A DNA stretch of 58,026 nt, from NCBI GenBank assembly GCA_022539475.1, contig VCMS01000338.1:1-58026 (forward strand), given 5' to 3'. The first letter of the stretch is position 1; each line of letters opens with the position of its first letter. Positions 20,870 through 31,506 of the stretch are shown here, in pieces. The notes under the pieces are model-generated. The model did not search any database. It had not been told where the DNA came from and worked only from the letters and a program-made list of their open reading frames with translations. Source of the DNA: Gracilaria domingensis (taxonomy: Eukaryota; Rhodophyta; Florideophyceae; Gracilariales; Gracilariaceae). A program made the translations under genes and the position numbers.

Positions 20870-21922
20870 CTTTTGGAATGGCTTTCCCACAGTTACCTGT
20901 AATCAGGGTTGCCATTGCTGGCCAATACCGCTAGGTGGACGCGTGTACTACACCACCGTGTGTGTGCATATTACGGGACAATAGGTAGTGCACCTGAGGT
21001 GCCTGACACTGGGCTAGCCACGTGTACGGACCCCTGCGGGTGTGCACCACGTGTACATAGTTAGTTTAGACCTACTTAGGTGAGCTCGACCTCGTCGTCG
21101 CGAGCACCTTTGTAAAGTCAACCCGAGCACTTCTAAGTGAACTCTTTGTCAAGTAGCGCTCTCCTGAGTGGACTCTACACGAGTGAGGCTCTGGCGCCAA
21201 CCGCCTACGTGGGTTATCACTCTCGCGAGTATAGCCACGTCTGGTTACGGTGGTCCTACCCTCTCGGTACCTTTGAGAAACATCTGTCGTTGATGTCGGG
21301 ACCTGAGGGTCGTACCGAGGAGGTAAAGGACTAGATTACGGAGTGATCCGACTCTGTAAAGAGTTTTGCCGTGTTTACGGAAACCCGTGCACTACCGTTG
21401 GAGGATCTCGCCCCGCTCCGGGCACAGTGCCGAGGAGGCCCTACCCGTCGCGTGTGGGTGTTGTTTGGTTGTTGTTTTCTGTTGCTTTCCTTCTCGGGAC
21501 TACACCTGTCGTTGGTCGTGTTTCATCGTTGCCGATACCACCCCATCTCTAAAGTTTCTCATCGTTTCCTCACGACGTGGCCCAGCACCTCTGTAGGTAA
21601 AGCCAGTTGCCACTTCGGCCTTACAACCGAGTTACGGTGGTACAGAGGGCTCTGTCACTGGTCTGCCATCTCTCACGAGAGCGGACCTTCGGGCAGTCTG
21701 GTGGGTTTCACTCTTCCGAGTTTGCCCCACACCATCTTACCCTGTAGCGAATACCCTTTGTGGTTGTGTTCGTGACCTACAATGGTGTCAATAGCACACT
21801 CCTGGGTGTCTACTCGACGGTTTGACTCTTCCGTTTGGTCGTGGGGTGCGTGGCTCCCCGTGGGTGGTGTGACCTGTTGGTATCGCCCTGGCTCGATCTC
21901 CTGTGCCTCTAGGGTCGTGGGG
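20870..21922. other. Non-pol sequence splitting E2 integrase from its chromodomain
   Basis: The segment 20995-21690 is recognisably similar (by eye, 60-70% in patches) to the reverse complement of the TIR insert in E1. Matching landmarks are CCTGACACTGGG, GCCTACGTRGGTT and CACCTCTGTAGGTA, in the same order. Plus-strand reading frames here (such as 21137-21334) look accidental. Clear TIRs were not found, so the insertion limits are estimates from where pol homology to E1 stops. Confidence 0.5.
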
Positions 21923-24900
21923 TCAGCCGTTACGGCCCTGATGACCGCTCGGTTGACTCATCAGAGGAGGGGCTATGGGAGACGTTTCTCTCCTTTGCCC
22001 TTCCTTCTGAGTTGGCTCACCTATGGGTTGTGTATGCGGTGCCGTCGTTTGTGCGGCCTTCGCAATCCTGTCGATGAAGACGGTGTTCTCCAAGCCATCC
22101 ATTATGACCGTAGCGGTATGCTCATCGGAGCGAATCACCTTATATGGTCCCGTCGACTTGGGTAGTAATTTGGAGTTCATATCCTCCTCAATGCGGATGT
22201 CTCCCTCCATTTCCGCTGGCGTCGGTCGTTTACCTTTTGGTGGCACGTCAAGGAAGACCATTTCTCCTGCTACCACTTTGGTCACTCTGCTCACCGTTCG
22301 GTCATAGTCTGCTTTGTACCGTTCTTGGGCTGCTGTCATTTTAACTTTGGCAGCAGCCAAAGCGGCGCGCAACTTCTGGAGTATGTTTCTCTTGACGTTC
22401 GCAGGTGTGAGTGTCCCGGCCGCTTCCGAGCGGTCAGGTCCGGCCTGGACGATAATACCGTGTGGTGTTCGCGACAGTACCAGGTCAAACGGGGTTGTTT
22501 GGGTGACCCTGTGGACCTGGAGGTTGTACGCATATGTCAATGTTTGGACATTTTCCGACCATGTGGTTTGGTGCTCTTCAACGTAGTGCCGTTGGCGTGC
22601 CACTAGGGTCTTACTGAACCGTTCCACTTGGCCGTTTGTTTGCAGATGATAGGCCGTGATAAAGTAGTGCTTGACTCCTAGCATGGTGCAAACCGCCTCA
22701 AAGAACTTAGACGCTAAGTTCGAACCATTATCGATGAGTAGGTACATAGGAGCACCGTATGGGTAGACCCAGTTCTCCAAGAAGGCTGTCGCCAGTGTCA
22801 TTGCCGTTTGGTTCTTCAGGGGTATGGCCCTGGTGAGCTTCGTGAACCTATCGGTTATGACTACTACAAAGCGAAAACCCTCCGAGGTCTTTGGCAGGGG
22901 CCCCAGTATGTCGATCGCGACGAATTCCAGGGGCCCCGCCGCCAGGAATAGCTTCAGATATTTCCTGTGCTTCCTCACACCAAGTCGGGTCTTAATGCAC
23001 GACTTGCACTGAGCCATATAGGTATATACGTCGTTGGCCATATGCGGCCAGTAGAATTGCTTCCGAAGGGTATAGTACAACCGCGTGGCTCCACGGTGTC
23101 CCGAAAGACGTGGGTTGTGTGACAGATACAACACCCTTTGTCTTACTGACTCAGGCACGACCTTCTGGAGAGCTCCGTCTAAAGGTGAGCCTCTGATGAG
23201 GTACCCATTGTGGTCGACGTCGAACTGAGAATCTTTCTTTCCCACTACGTCAGCGAGCGTTTTGCACAACCTATCTGCCGTTTGTTCGCGTAGGAATTCC
23301 TCACGGGTGATTGGAGCGTGTTATCCTTCTTCCACAGGAAGGAGAGTCTCCACCACCACTTGGTACGTACTGTCATCATGCCAGTATCCCTTCAGAACTT
23401 CGTTGACCTTGTGGTTCGCTGATTCTATTGCAAAACATGGAATGTCGTCGTCCACTGGGTCAGTGTCCAATCCTTCGGTATTCAACCGGGACATTGCATC
23501 CGTCACTCGGTGTTTGACCCCGGGGCGATACTGCACATCGTAGTCAAACTCCGAAAGTCTTATGCGCCATCGGGCCAGACGACCCGATGCGTCCGCCAAA
23601 CCTAATATCCACCTCAAGGAGTCATGATCCGTTCGAAGCGTGAAGCGCACACCATATAGGTAAGAACGTAGCATGAGCATACTCCAAACAACCGCTAGGC
23701 ATTCTTTCTCCGTTACGGTATAGTTCTGCTCTGCTTTGTTCAGAGCTCTACTCCAGTACCCAATTGGTGCGAGTGTGCCGTTCTCCTGTTCTTGCATGAG
23801 GCAGCAACCTATTTGGGCATTCGACGCGTCTGTGTCCAGCGTATACGGGAGTCCCGTTTCGGGCAGTGCCAGTACCGGTGGGGAGAGAAGCGCTGCTTTC
23901 AATGTGTGGAAGGGCTCTACCTCGTCTTCTTCCAAGTGATCGAAGTGTGTGGGTTGCCCCTTTTGCAATCTCCGGTTCAGGGGTGCAGCTATCTTTGCAA
24001 AACCCTTAATGAACCGCCGGTAGACGTTACATAGACCTATAAAGGATCGTATGTCCGTCTGCGACGTAGGGAGCTTCGCCTCTTGTACCGCTCGGATATT
24101 CCGTTTGGCCACTTCGAGTTTCCCGGGGTTTATCGTATGCCCTAGATACTCTACCTCTTGGTTGAAGAACATACAGTTTCGTAGTTTGAGGGTCACGCCT
24201 GCCTCCTGTAGCAACCGCAATACCACTTGGACGTGTGAGAAGTGTTCGTCAATGGATCGGGAGTAGATGGCTGCATCATCTATATATACCAATGCGGTTG
24301 TCTACTTCACCTTAGACAGTATGATGTCTAATGCTGTTTGGAAGGTAGCTGGGGCGTTTCGCAAACCAAACGGCATACGTACGAAGCGATACAGGCCTGC
24401 GTGGCATGTAAACGCAGTCTTATCACGATCACCCTCTGGTATTTCGATCTGCCAATAGCCGCAGTTCGCGTCCAGTGTGGTGAATATGTTCGCATCTCCT
24501 AGGGAGTCGATGTATTCACCCATCCTCGGGATGGGATATGAGTCCCTCACCGTTACGGCGTTGAGTTTTCTGTAGTCAATACAAAACCTCATACGGGTCT
24601 CTCCTCGTTTTTGGACTAGCACTACAGGGCTAGCCCATTCCGAGTTTGCCGGCTCTACAACCCCCTCGCGGAGCATTCGCTCCACCTCCTCCAGCTCTAC
24701 CTCACGGGCCATATGTGCTGCGCGGTACGGCTGTTGGTGGATCGGACGGGAGTCCGGTTTGAGGTCAATCCTGTGCTGGGTGGCCTTAATGGCTCCCAGC
24801 TTACCCGACCACATGGTACTGAATGGCTCCAGGAGTCCAAGGATCCGAGCTCTGAGCTCTTCCCCTTCAAGTCCTATATTCACCTCCGTCTTCCAATTGG

Positions 24901-25012
24901 TCACTGGGTCGAGCTCCAGTTTCTGGTCTTCTCGCTCAGCTAGTCGCTGCACCATATGGTCTGTTCGCGACGAATTCAACGAATTGACACTGCCCCCCCC
25001 CTTCCTTAGCAT
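21923..25012 (-). pseudogene. E2 reverse transcriptase, RNase H and integrase
   Basis: One frame from about 25012 down to 21923. RT: EVELEEVERMLREGVVEPAN, RMRFCIDYRKLN, SYPIPRM (Tyr intact, unlike E1 and E4), FTTLDANCGYWQIE, MPFGLRNAPATFQTAL, VYIDD. A TAG at 24302 replaces Trp (E1 has KVKWRTALVY). RNase H: TLDTDASNAQIGC, VTEKECLAVVWS, TDHDSLRWILG, HRVTDAMSRL. A TAA at 23321 precedes the integrase. Integrase: HNPRLSGH...CKSC zinc module, AIDILGP, YLLIDNGSN, NGQVERFSKT, then an SH3-like stretch LDVPPKGKRPTP and KLLPKSTGPYKVI. Two stops in 3 kb, otherwise open. The 5' end joins the protease frame through a C9 run at 24992-25000. Confidence 0.85.
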
Positions 25013-25892
25013 CTACGACCTCGTGGGACCATTGTGGTATAATTGTAAAGATCGTACGGGGAGCCGGTAAGGCAAGACCAATTACGGTGTGCTTTGGCAA
25101 CTTGACCGGGCGGTTGCTGAAGTTACTCAGGTAGACTTGAAACGGTTTTGTCGGTATGTTGTCGACTATACCATTCGCCATTAAGGTCATGTGTCGTTCG
25201 GCCAACCGTGAATGGTTCTGAATGGATAACAGACCAGGTTGTTGGCATGTGACCTTCACTACCAAGTGGTTCATAGGCGGTATTGTTACCGCCTTTGCCA
25301 ATCGCACCTTGTTGGAGAGTGTGTTTTCCGGGACCGGTTGGTGTTGAGTGCCGTTCTCTTTCGTAGAGGCACCCTTGTGGTTACCAATAATGGCGATCCG
25401 GTGGCCATTATGGAACAGAACTGTCTTAGAACGTGGAAAAATTGCCCTGACATGCTGGTCTATAAAAGTTGTTCCGAGGATACAGTCTGTTGCCAGTTGG
25501 TTAACGACTATGAAGCGAACTCGGACCCTCATGGTGTCAATCAATACCATTATGGTAAGCGCTCCCATGACGGTTAGTGGTCTGTTGTTGGCGTCAACCA
25601 GTGGGTTAGTTAATGTACATGGCTGAAGCTTATTAAGTTGTCTGTTAGTTAATAGTTTGGCATTCACCAGATTAGGTCCTGCCCCGGTGTCCAGGACAGT
25701 GACGCATGGTACCAAGTGGTTAGAAGTAAACCCGAGGGTGACGTTTACCTTATAGTTACTATGCTTGAGGAAGCATATCGGTTCGGTGCCGTCCATGAGG
25801 CTCTCCTCCCCTGTAACCAATGGGTAATTGTCCATACTTGCACCACTTGGTTCTGGAAGGCCTTCCACATTCGGACAGTTGGGGGAGGCCTC
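24936..25892 (-). pseudogene. E2 aspartic protease region
   Basis: The frame is offset from gag, so a gag-pol shift is needed near 25892-25950. It encodes CFLKHSNYKVNVTLGF, the retropepsin site TVLDTGAGPNLV, then CILGTTFIDQHVRAIFP, all closely matched in E1. It ends near the homopolymer at 24992-25000 (nine C on the plus strand), where a one-base slip moves the reading to the RT frame. The slip could be a sequencing error, a mutation or programmed. The protease would process Gag-Pol. Confidence 0.7.
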
Positions 25893-28159
25893 TATCCCAA
25901 CTGTTCGGCGTTTTCCGCCTGCGGGGCAGGCTCCGTCTGGTCTTGCTCCGTACTGATGTGTACCTGATGAGGTGTGGCTGCATTGGGGCCCGCATTTGCG
26001 TGTCCCGTGCCTGCAATCCGCGCTGTAGGCCCAAATATATCCTGGTGGTTCTGCTGGCGAGCAGTCAAGAGAGCGTTCCTGTTCTGCGGAGCCACACTCG
26101 GGCACGCTGTTGCCAAGTGGTGAGGCGATAAACAGAACCAACATAGGAGATTACCGGTTGTGGGGTCCTTCATCGCGAGCGACGGCGCGCGTGATGGGGC
26201 ACGACCTTCAGCCGGTGCTCCACTCCGTTGCTGCGGTGATGGTTCTTTACCACCATATTGGTTGAATGGCACCGCTAGCACCGGACTGATCGTTACAGAT
26301 GCCTGTGATGGTAGAACTGAGGTTTACCTCGAGGTTGCCTCGTGGGATAGGGAGCTGGACCAGGAGGTGTTACCTTGCGATCGAGTTGTCGGTTGTGCAT
26401 GCACCAAGTGGACTGGGTGACCCTGGGAGGCATATTGTGTGGATGCCTCATCCGTAGTGGTCTCCTCTTCTTCTACGTCAAACACTGACCGCCTGGTTTT
26501 TCCTTTCTCCTTCGATGGTTTGCCAAGTGGTGCGGAGTCTTTCCTGGCGCCTGACCGAACGGTGTCGCCTAGTCCCTATGCATGTCAGGCTAGTGCGTTG
26601 TAGTCAACCGTACGGTTGGTGGCTAGGTAGTTACGAACTTGTGATCGGATAGATTTCGCCAGGTTGTCGGCGTACATCGATTTCAATCTCTTGGTAGTAA
26701 AGACACTTCCACAGCGGGAGGCTAGTGCCCATAGGGAGCGAGCGAATTCCAATTCGGTTTGTCCCGAGCGCTGGCGGTACGCAAGCACCTCTGCGTACGC
26801 TTCCTGAATTACCTCATCGGTCGCGTAGGTTTCCAGTAGAAAGTTAACCACCTGTGGGTATATCGTCAACATTTCCGTTGGGTCTTCGTTCACCGCCTTG
26901 GTGTTCCCTTGGAGGCGGCTATGGAGCAACGCTCCAGCTTGAACAGTTAGGTAGAATTGAAACAACCACATGGCTGCTTCCTCTGAAAACCCATTTTGGT
27001 CACAAGCGATCTTGAACCTTTGAGGGAAATCAATGATCGCAATAGGCTCATCCCCGCTAAAGCGAGTCTCACCCAGTTGGAAACGAAGCTTGCTATGATG
27101 CTTCGCTATCTTCTGAGCTACCTCCTTGGTATACTCAGCCTGTCTGTTCTCCAACCTATAGGTACGATAGTCAACCGCTTTGGTGAATAAATCGTTAAGC
27201 GGTGTAAGCACCTCTAGGTCAGTCTCTTCGTCGGAAGTTGAGTCCGAATCATTGTATCTTTCGGTCTTACCCTTGCGGGAATTCTTTCCTTTCTTCTGGC
27301 GAAAGTCTTCCCTCGTGCGTTCTAAACCTTTACGGTCGTCGTCTCCTGACGAATCCGAATCGGTGCCTGAGGACGAAGAGTCCGAGTCCGACCGGCGACT
27401 CTTCCTCTTTCCCCTTTTGGTTTTCTTCTTCTTACCATTTGGTTTACGTCGACGCTCGTCTCCTGAGATCGACAAATGTCCATCAGGGTCTCCACCACTT
27501 GGTCCTGACGGAGCTACACAAGTGGGTTGGGGGAGGTAAACGTACCTCGGGCCCTCCATGCCAGGAGGCTCTGCACCTTTCTCCATGCGGTCGATAAATT
27601 TTTCACCAATCGGTTGTGTAGGAAGGTTAGGATGGAGAATACCAAGTGGTTTGGTGGCTTCTACTGCCGGCCGGGGAGCTTGCTTCATGAGCGCGGCCTG
27701 GGCCACCATCTCAGGTTGAAGCTCAGCCCCCTGCTGCTGCAGAGCCAGCATAACCAATCGGTCGATGTGTCCTCGTACCTCGTTCTCTAGGTACTATAAC
27801 ACCACCACGGGTACCTTGTCGAGGACCTCCTGGGAGGCTCGATCAACTACCACGCGGGTGACCTCGTCCAGGTCCAGTCGCGGTCCGACTGGCACCTCCA
27901 TTTGGTCTACCACTCGGGCTGTTACAGGAGCGGGCTCCTCCATTGCGAAGCCTGCTCCTCCATCCACTTGGTCAGCCCGGGGAAGGGTCGAGGGGCCCCC
28001 AGCCTCTCGGTCTACCTTCTTCTCCCTCGGTGGGCGTTCCTTCCGAATCAGGTCCTCCGGGTTATCCAACACCAGATAGGATACTGAACCCCGTCCGGGG
28101 TGGCCACTTGGTGGAGCGCTCGGCGCCCTTTTCGGGTGACGCACGCCCTGTTTCTCCAT
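25892..28159 (-). pseudogene. E2 Gag with zinc knuckle, several in-frame stops
   Basis: Start ATG at 28159, 132 bases inside the 5' LTR. A single frame runs to TAG at 25892, broken at 27794 (TAG), 26585 (TGA), 26576 (TAG) and near 26312 (TAA). The middle part has a strongly basic then serine/acid-rich tract (KKKKTKRGKRKSRRSDSDSS), then a capsid-like domain (ETRFSGDEPIAIIDFPQRFK ... VVNFLLETYATDEVIQEAY ... RQRSGQTELEFARSLWALAS). The C-terminus holds one CX2CX4HX4C knuckle (CWFCLSPHHLATAC) for RNA binding. Gag forms the cytoplasmic particle in which reverse transcription happens. The spacing of stops without frameshifts resembles the pol and antisense genes. Confidence 0.8.
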
Positions 28160-28270
28160 TTAGGTAACTGGTGTCGGAGCAGATTGCTTCGGCAGCGGGA
28201 ACCAAACCACTCGAGTATCTCGTGACTTCCAAATCCTCTCTTTCCAAAACCACTTGGTAATCCACCAATT

Positions 28271-28286
28271 CTAAGTCAGGAGACCA
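28271..28286 (-). promoter_or_regulatory. Possible E2 primer-binding site
   Basis: On the minus strand, five bases after the 5' LTR, TGGTCTCCTGACTTAG begins with the TGG expected for pairing to a tRNA CCA end. The tRNA cannot be named from this sequence alone. Confidence 0.4.
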
Positions 28287-28291
28287 AAATA

Positions 28292-28863
28292 TGTGGTATA
28301 GCCGATCGGTGCGAGCTGTGATTGGGGAGCCCTGCGTGGGTTCGACCCTGCCGAAGGATGAAACGCGTGACACCTAATAGGTCGGCAGCACCCGCCGTTG
28401 CCTATAGTGCACGGTGACCAAGTGGTAAATACGCCTGCACTGGTGTGCGGCAGGCACGTATAACCCTCGAGGTCAGCAAAACTAAAGAAGAACTACTAGA
28501 CTTACTAATTGGTGGCTGTAGAACCCAACTGGTGTCGAATTAGCCTAGTTGGTCCTTGACTTTACCATTTGGTGTGTTAGGTTGGCTTCTCGGGGGTTTA
28601 GTACACCCGAGCGCCCCTCCGGCTCTCACGGGCCAAGTGGCACGTGGGCCACCGGAAGGTGCATTTGTGGTGCACCACCCCGGATACATATCGACACTAC
28701 CTAGTAAATATTAATTCTAAATTAATGAAAATAAACCAATTAGTCCTTGTCGTCCGTGCCCATACGCGTCGTACGTGGCACAGTAGACACCCGGGCTCAG
28801 AGCCTGGTGACGTCACCATTTGGTCTAGCACAACCCCCCACCGATCGGGCGTACTATACTACA
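28292..28863 (-). repeat. E2 5' LTR (572 bp)
   Basis: Partner of 16511-17082. It holds the same TGACGTCA palindrome (28807-28818), an AT-rich block (about 28700-28744) and exact ACCA-NN-TGGT decamers at 28417, 28564 and 28815. The first of these is mutated in the other LTR (AGTAGT instead of AGTGGT). GTCCC follows at 28864-28868. Confidence 0.9.
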
Positions 28864-28868
28864 GTCCC

Positions 28869-29570
28869 GTGTTGAGCAGAGTGCACAGGGGGTGTGTGAA
28901 CGGGTTGGGAAAGTAAAAAGAAAGACCGCAAGGGTGTACTGATGTTAATTGAACCAATTGATGAGCTGAAACAGGTAACAAGCCGGCTGCCGAGAGACAA
29001 CCAGAACAACGTAGTAAGACAGCTTGAGTTACCAAACGGTTATTGAATTGGACCCCTGAGGTGTTCAGGTACACACAGTTGACCAAGACGGTTCTACATT
29101 GCAAACAAAACCGGTTCAATGGCGAATCCAATAGTTAGTAAACCATCAGTGCGTGCCACCTGAAATCCTGAAGGATCAGACGAGCGAGGGCAGTGGTAGA
29201 AACAAAGCAAGTAGAAAACCAAACGGGTGCTTTTGAAGAGTTATTTTGCACCCCAGGTTGACTATCAATTTGTCAACGAGAATCTGGGCAACCTTTCTGG
29301 CGAGAGACTGAGTCAACCATATTGGTACGCGATGAAACCGGATGGATGTGGAAAGAAGCAGAGCTTAGTAATGGAAAGAAGAGGACAGACGTACCGTTTT
29401 GTGGCAACTTCAAAGGTATTAGGCGCATACCGCACGACCTATCTGCATCACGTTTAGGCTGAAAGTTTCTTACCATCCTGGTATAAGAGCAGAAGAAGAA
29501 CCGAATTGATGATAGCCAACAACACAGAAGGTATTTAGGAGCCACAGGGCGTGTCTCTCGGTTACGAAGG
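28869..29570. other. Continuation of E1 3' region after E2
   Basis: Joining 16505 to 28864 removes E2. The sequence keeps the ACC(N4-5)GGT character (ACCAAACGGT near 29033, ACCATATTGGT near 29317, and others). No gene was recognised. Composition changes abruptly to AT-rich at about 29570. Confidence 0.4.
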
Positions 29571-29785
29571 GGTTTATCGTATAATTATTTTGACCTAATA
29601 GATCTTTCTCTGAAATACTAAGTTCATGCTGAAGGAGCGTGATTATAATTTAAAGCTTCTCATATGCCGAAAAACGAGTTAGAGTGATAAAAAAAATATT
29701 CAATAGTAATAAAGAACGCAAGCAGAGATTTAAATTTAATTGTAAAAGATGCAGTTCTTGCACAAAGACTTATATTTAGAGCATA

Positions 29786-29962
29786 TCAAATGTTTTCAGC
29801 TGGATGAATGGTATCTTCATCCGACTCAATACGGTTGTATGGAGCCTCCATTCGGCGCCTGCGTTTCTCACGATACTTCTGCTGCGTTAATTTACGTTTT
29901 CTAGCCATATCTTCGCCAATTGCATTCAGACGATTTTTTAACTCGATTATAAAATTCTCCAT
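29786..29962 (-). CDS. Small basic protein, 58 residues, next to the Harbinger-like transposase
   Basis: ATG 29962 to TGA 29786. It begins 20 bases after the transposase stop and is in another frame. The middle is strongly basic (ARKRKLTQQKYREKRRRR) and the end acidic (IESDEDTIHPAENI). It may be a separate accessory peptide, a nuclear-localisation exon of the transposase reached by splicing, or chance. Harbinger elements often encode a second, DNA-binding protein, but those are larger and Myb-like. Confidence 0.35.
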   Translation of the reverse strand: MENFIIELKNRLNAIGEDMARKRKLTQQKYREKRRRRMEAPYNRIESDEDTIHPAENI

Positions 29963-29981
29963 CTGTAGCTCTTAACGGATG

Positions 29982-31031
29982 CTATGCGATATGCGCATTT
30001 GTCATCGAAACGTAGAAAGAAAAAATGTCATCATAAAACTTCTCGCCCCATCTGTACTTGGAACCAATTACATTCCACAACTGCGTCAGGCGTCCGAAAT
30101 AATTCTCGACTATCACTCGATCAAAACTAATTTTCCGATTCGTTCGTAGCTCTTCTTACGACAAATATCCTCTTATAGGTTTTTTCTTCGGAATTACAGC
30201 TCGGAAATGTTCCGCAGCTCCTTGATAGCCTTTATCAATTATAATACCCCATTGATTTGGGTATTTATCTTGCATATTCCCAACATCAATAATAAAATTA
30301 CTGCCCTCTTTAGCACGCTTTTCTAATGCCACCTTATGTGTTTGAATATTGGAATAAAAAATATTCAGATCAGATGTAGAACCAGGTGCATGATCAGAAA
30401 CATTAATGGCAAATCCATTCGAAAGAACTGACACTTCACTCTTAAGACCATACAGTTTGTGCTTTCCACTAAAATATTTTTTAGCTTCAGCCAAACTACC
30501 AGACGGACGATACGACTGCTGGAAAATGACGTCTGTAGCGTATCGGCAATGCACATAATTAGTAAACACTAAATTGTGCTGCAAATTTTTTTTCATAGGC
30601 CATCGTCCATCGATTATATCCACGTAACGATTATATAACTGCAAGGAAACGGCTGAAATAAATTTTGTTATCAACCTCTCAAATGTCCCACCATTGATGT
30701 TGAAAATCTGTCCTAAAAAATCCCATTTGCCTCCATGCTTCAGAGTAGTAAGGGTCATAAAAAATACGTTCTTCTCTGTGAATGTATATTTGCGACCCCG
30801 TCCCTGATTCCAACTCTCCGAAAATATTTTCGACGCATTGCTATAAACCAAATCAAATTCTTTAGAGGAAAAATTTGTCATTTTCATGATGGTGTCAGAC
30901 TGATTTTGAAAATAAAACAAATCATAAATCGGTGATTCCGAATCATTTTCTTCGTCAGAATCGGCGTTGAGTTTTTCTGAAAAGTACGAGGAGAGTTTTG
31001 AATCTTGTTCCAGCAGATGATCATGCAGCAA
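29982..31031 (-). pseudogene. Harbinger/IS5-like DDE transposase, one in-frame stop
   Basis: Start ATG 31031. The N-terminal third is acidic then helical. A stretch with WGRKYTFTEKNVFF-like HTH character (GRGRKYTFTEKNVFFMTLTT) precedes the catalytic fold. Catalytic landmarks: RYATDVIFQQ (first D), FSGKHKLYGLKSEVSV, DHAPGSTSDLNIF, IIIDKGYQG (second D). A TAA at 30156 follows GYLS. The frame continues to VIVENYFGRL (final E) and MTNAHIA, the usual C-terminus, with TAG at 29982. Without readthrough the final catalytic Glu is lost, so this copy is probably inactive. Confidence 0.75.
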
Positions 31032-31506
31032 ATCGACGGATGCCGCTGCGTGTTCTGGTGTAATTGGCTACATTTTGGAGAAATGAATAAGGAAGGAGGT
31101 GGAGAAGTTGGTCTACATGTAAGAAGATGCAGTTTTTGCAGAACGATACTGTTTTATTGCAACAACCTCTTTGTAGTAGGAGCTACTTTAGGTTTCTGTA
31201 TATAGTACTTTATTATGTATGGACAAAATCATATGTCCGCAGACGTATCTACCATGCACAAAGGCAATGCTCAAAGCGCATATGTACATTTCATGCATAT
31301 ATAATCATTGCTGTATATAAAATATCTTTGCTGTACTTTTCTTTGTTTTTGCTTATAGCTGCACTTTTTGTGCTAGAGTTCTAATGGTTCTTCGACAAAG
31401 AAACCATTTGGAGGTGGTTGAGACACGAGAAGTCTACCGCGTGGGTGTTGATGCCTTGGTGGACATTCTACTAACCGTTACTAATTTAGATAATTTACTT
31501 AATTAA

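Larger units (their letters stand above)
9214..28824. repeat. Dispersed palindromic decamer ACCA-NN-TGGT, 30 exact copies seen
   Basis: Exact copies start at 9214, 10218, 10400, 12459, 14261, 14404, 15399, 15641, 15932, 16431, 16783, 17034, 17538, 17850, 18655, 19108, 20008, 20711, 22558, 23355, 25261, 25711, 25842, 27434, 27494, 27641, 28249, 28417, 28564 and 28815. The central pair is most often AG/CT, AA/TT or AC/GT. They occur in coding, antisense-coding, LTR and noncoding parts of E1 and E2, alongside many near matches of form ACC(N4-5)GGT. With eight fixed bases about 0.3 would be expected by chance in this length. I saw none in the rest of the window. Counting was by eye. Confidence 0.85.
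16511..28863 (-). mobile_element. Complete Ty3/gypsy chromovirus E2 with an antisense gene
   Basis: Length 12,353 bp. The two LTRs are 572 bp each and differ by about 20 substitutions with no indel (roughly 96% identity). The element is flanked by a perfect GTCCC duplication (16506-16510 and 28864-28868). Both LTRs start TGTGGTATA and end TATACTACA on the plus strand. Sense order on the minus strand is 5' LTR (28863-28292), gag, protease, RT, RNase H, integrase, chromodomain tail, polypurine tract, 3' LTR (17082-16511). A plus-strand gene of ~2.75 kb occupies the space between pol and the 3' LTR. It is inserted in the 3' region of E1. Confidence 0.9.
8968..29570 (+). mobile_element. Decayed Ty3/gypsy chromovirus E1, split by two insertions
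   Basis: The order is gag C-terminus, protease, RT, RNase H, integrase, chromodomain, all on the plus strand and all clearly homologous to E2. The 5' part of gag and the 5' LTR are missing. The element is interrupted by a ~1.0-kb TIR insert (11215-12219) and by E2 (16511-28863 plus its target duplication). Its 3' noncoding part is placed at 14613-16510 and 28869 to about 29570, because the dispersed ACC(N4-5)GGT motif continues on both sides of E2. No E1 LTR pair was found, so both outer limits are estimates. Confidence 0.7.
29575..31390 (-). mobile_element. AT-rich Harbinger/IS5-like DNA transposon, limits approximate
   Basis: Base composition becomes clearly AT-rich between GC-richer flanks, and the segment encodes a DDE_Tnp_4-type transposase. 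A possible terminal match is CGTGTCTC on the left (~29548) against its complement GAGACACG on the right (~31420), only 8 bp, so the ends are unproven. Direct similarity between AAGATGCAGTTCTTGCA (29747) and AGATGCAGTTTTTGCAG (31124) may be subterminal. Confidence 0.5.

Noticed and set aside
28869..29570. Possible 3' LTR of E1
   Set aside because: No matching sequence was found near 8.6-9.3 kb or elsewhere in the window, so there is no pair to define it.
29575..31500. AT-rich segment as organellar DNA insertion
   Set aside because: It encodes a DDE transposase and no organellar gene; a DNA transposon explains it better.
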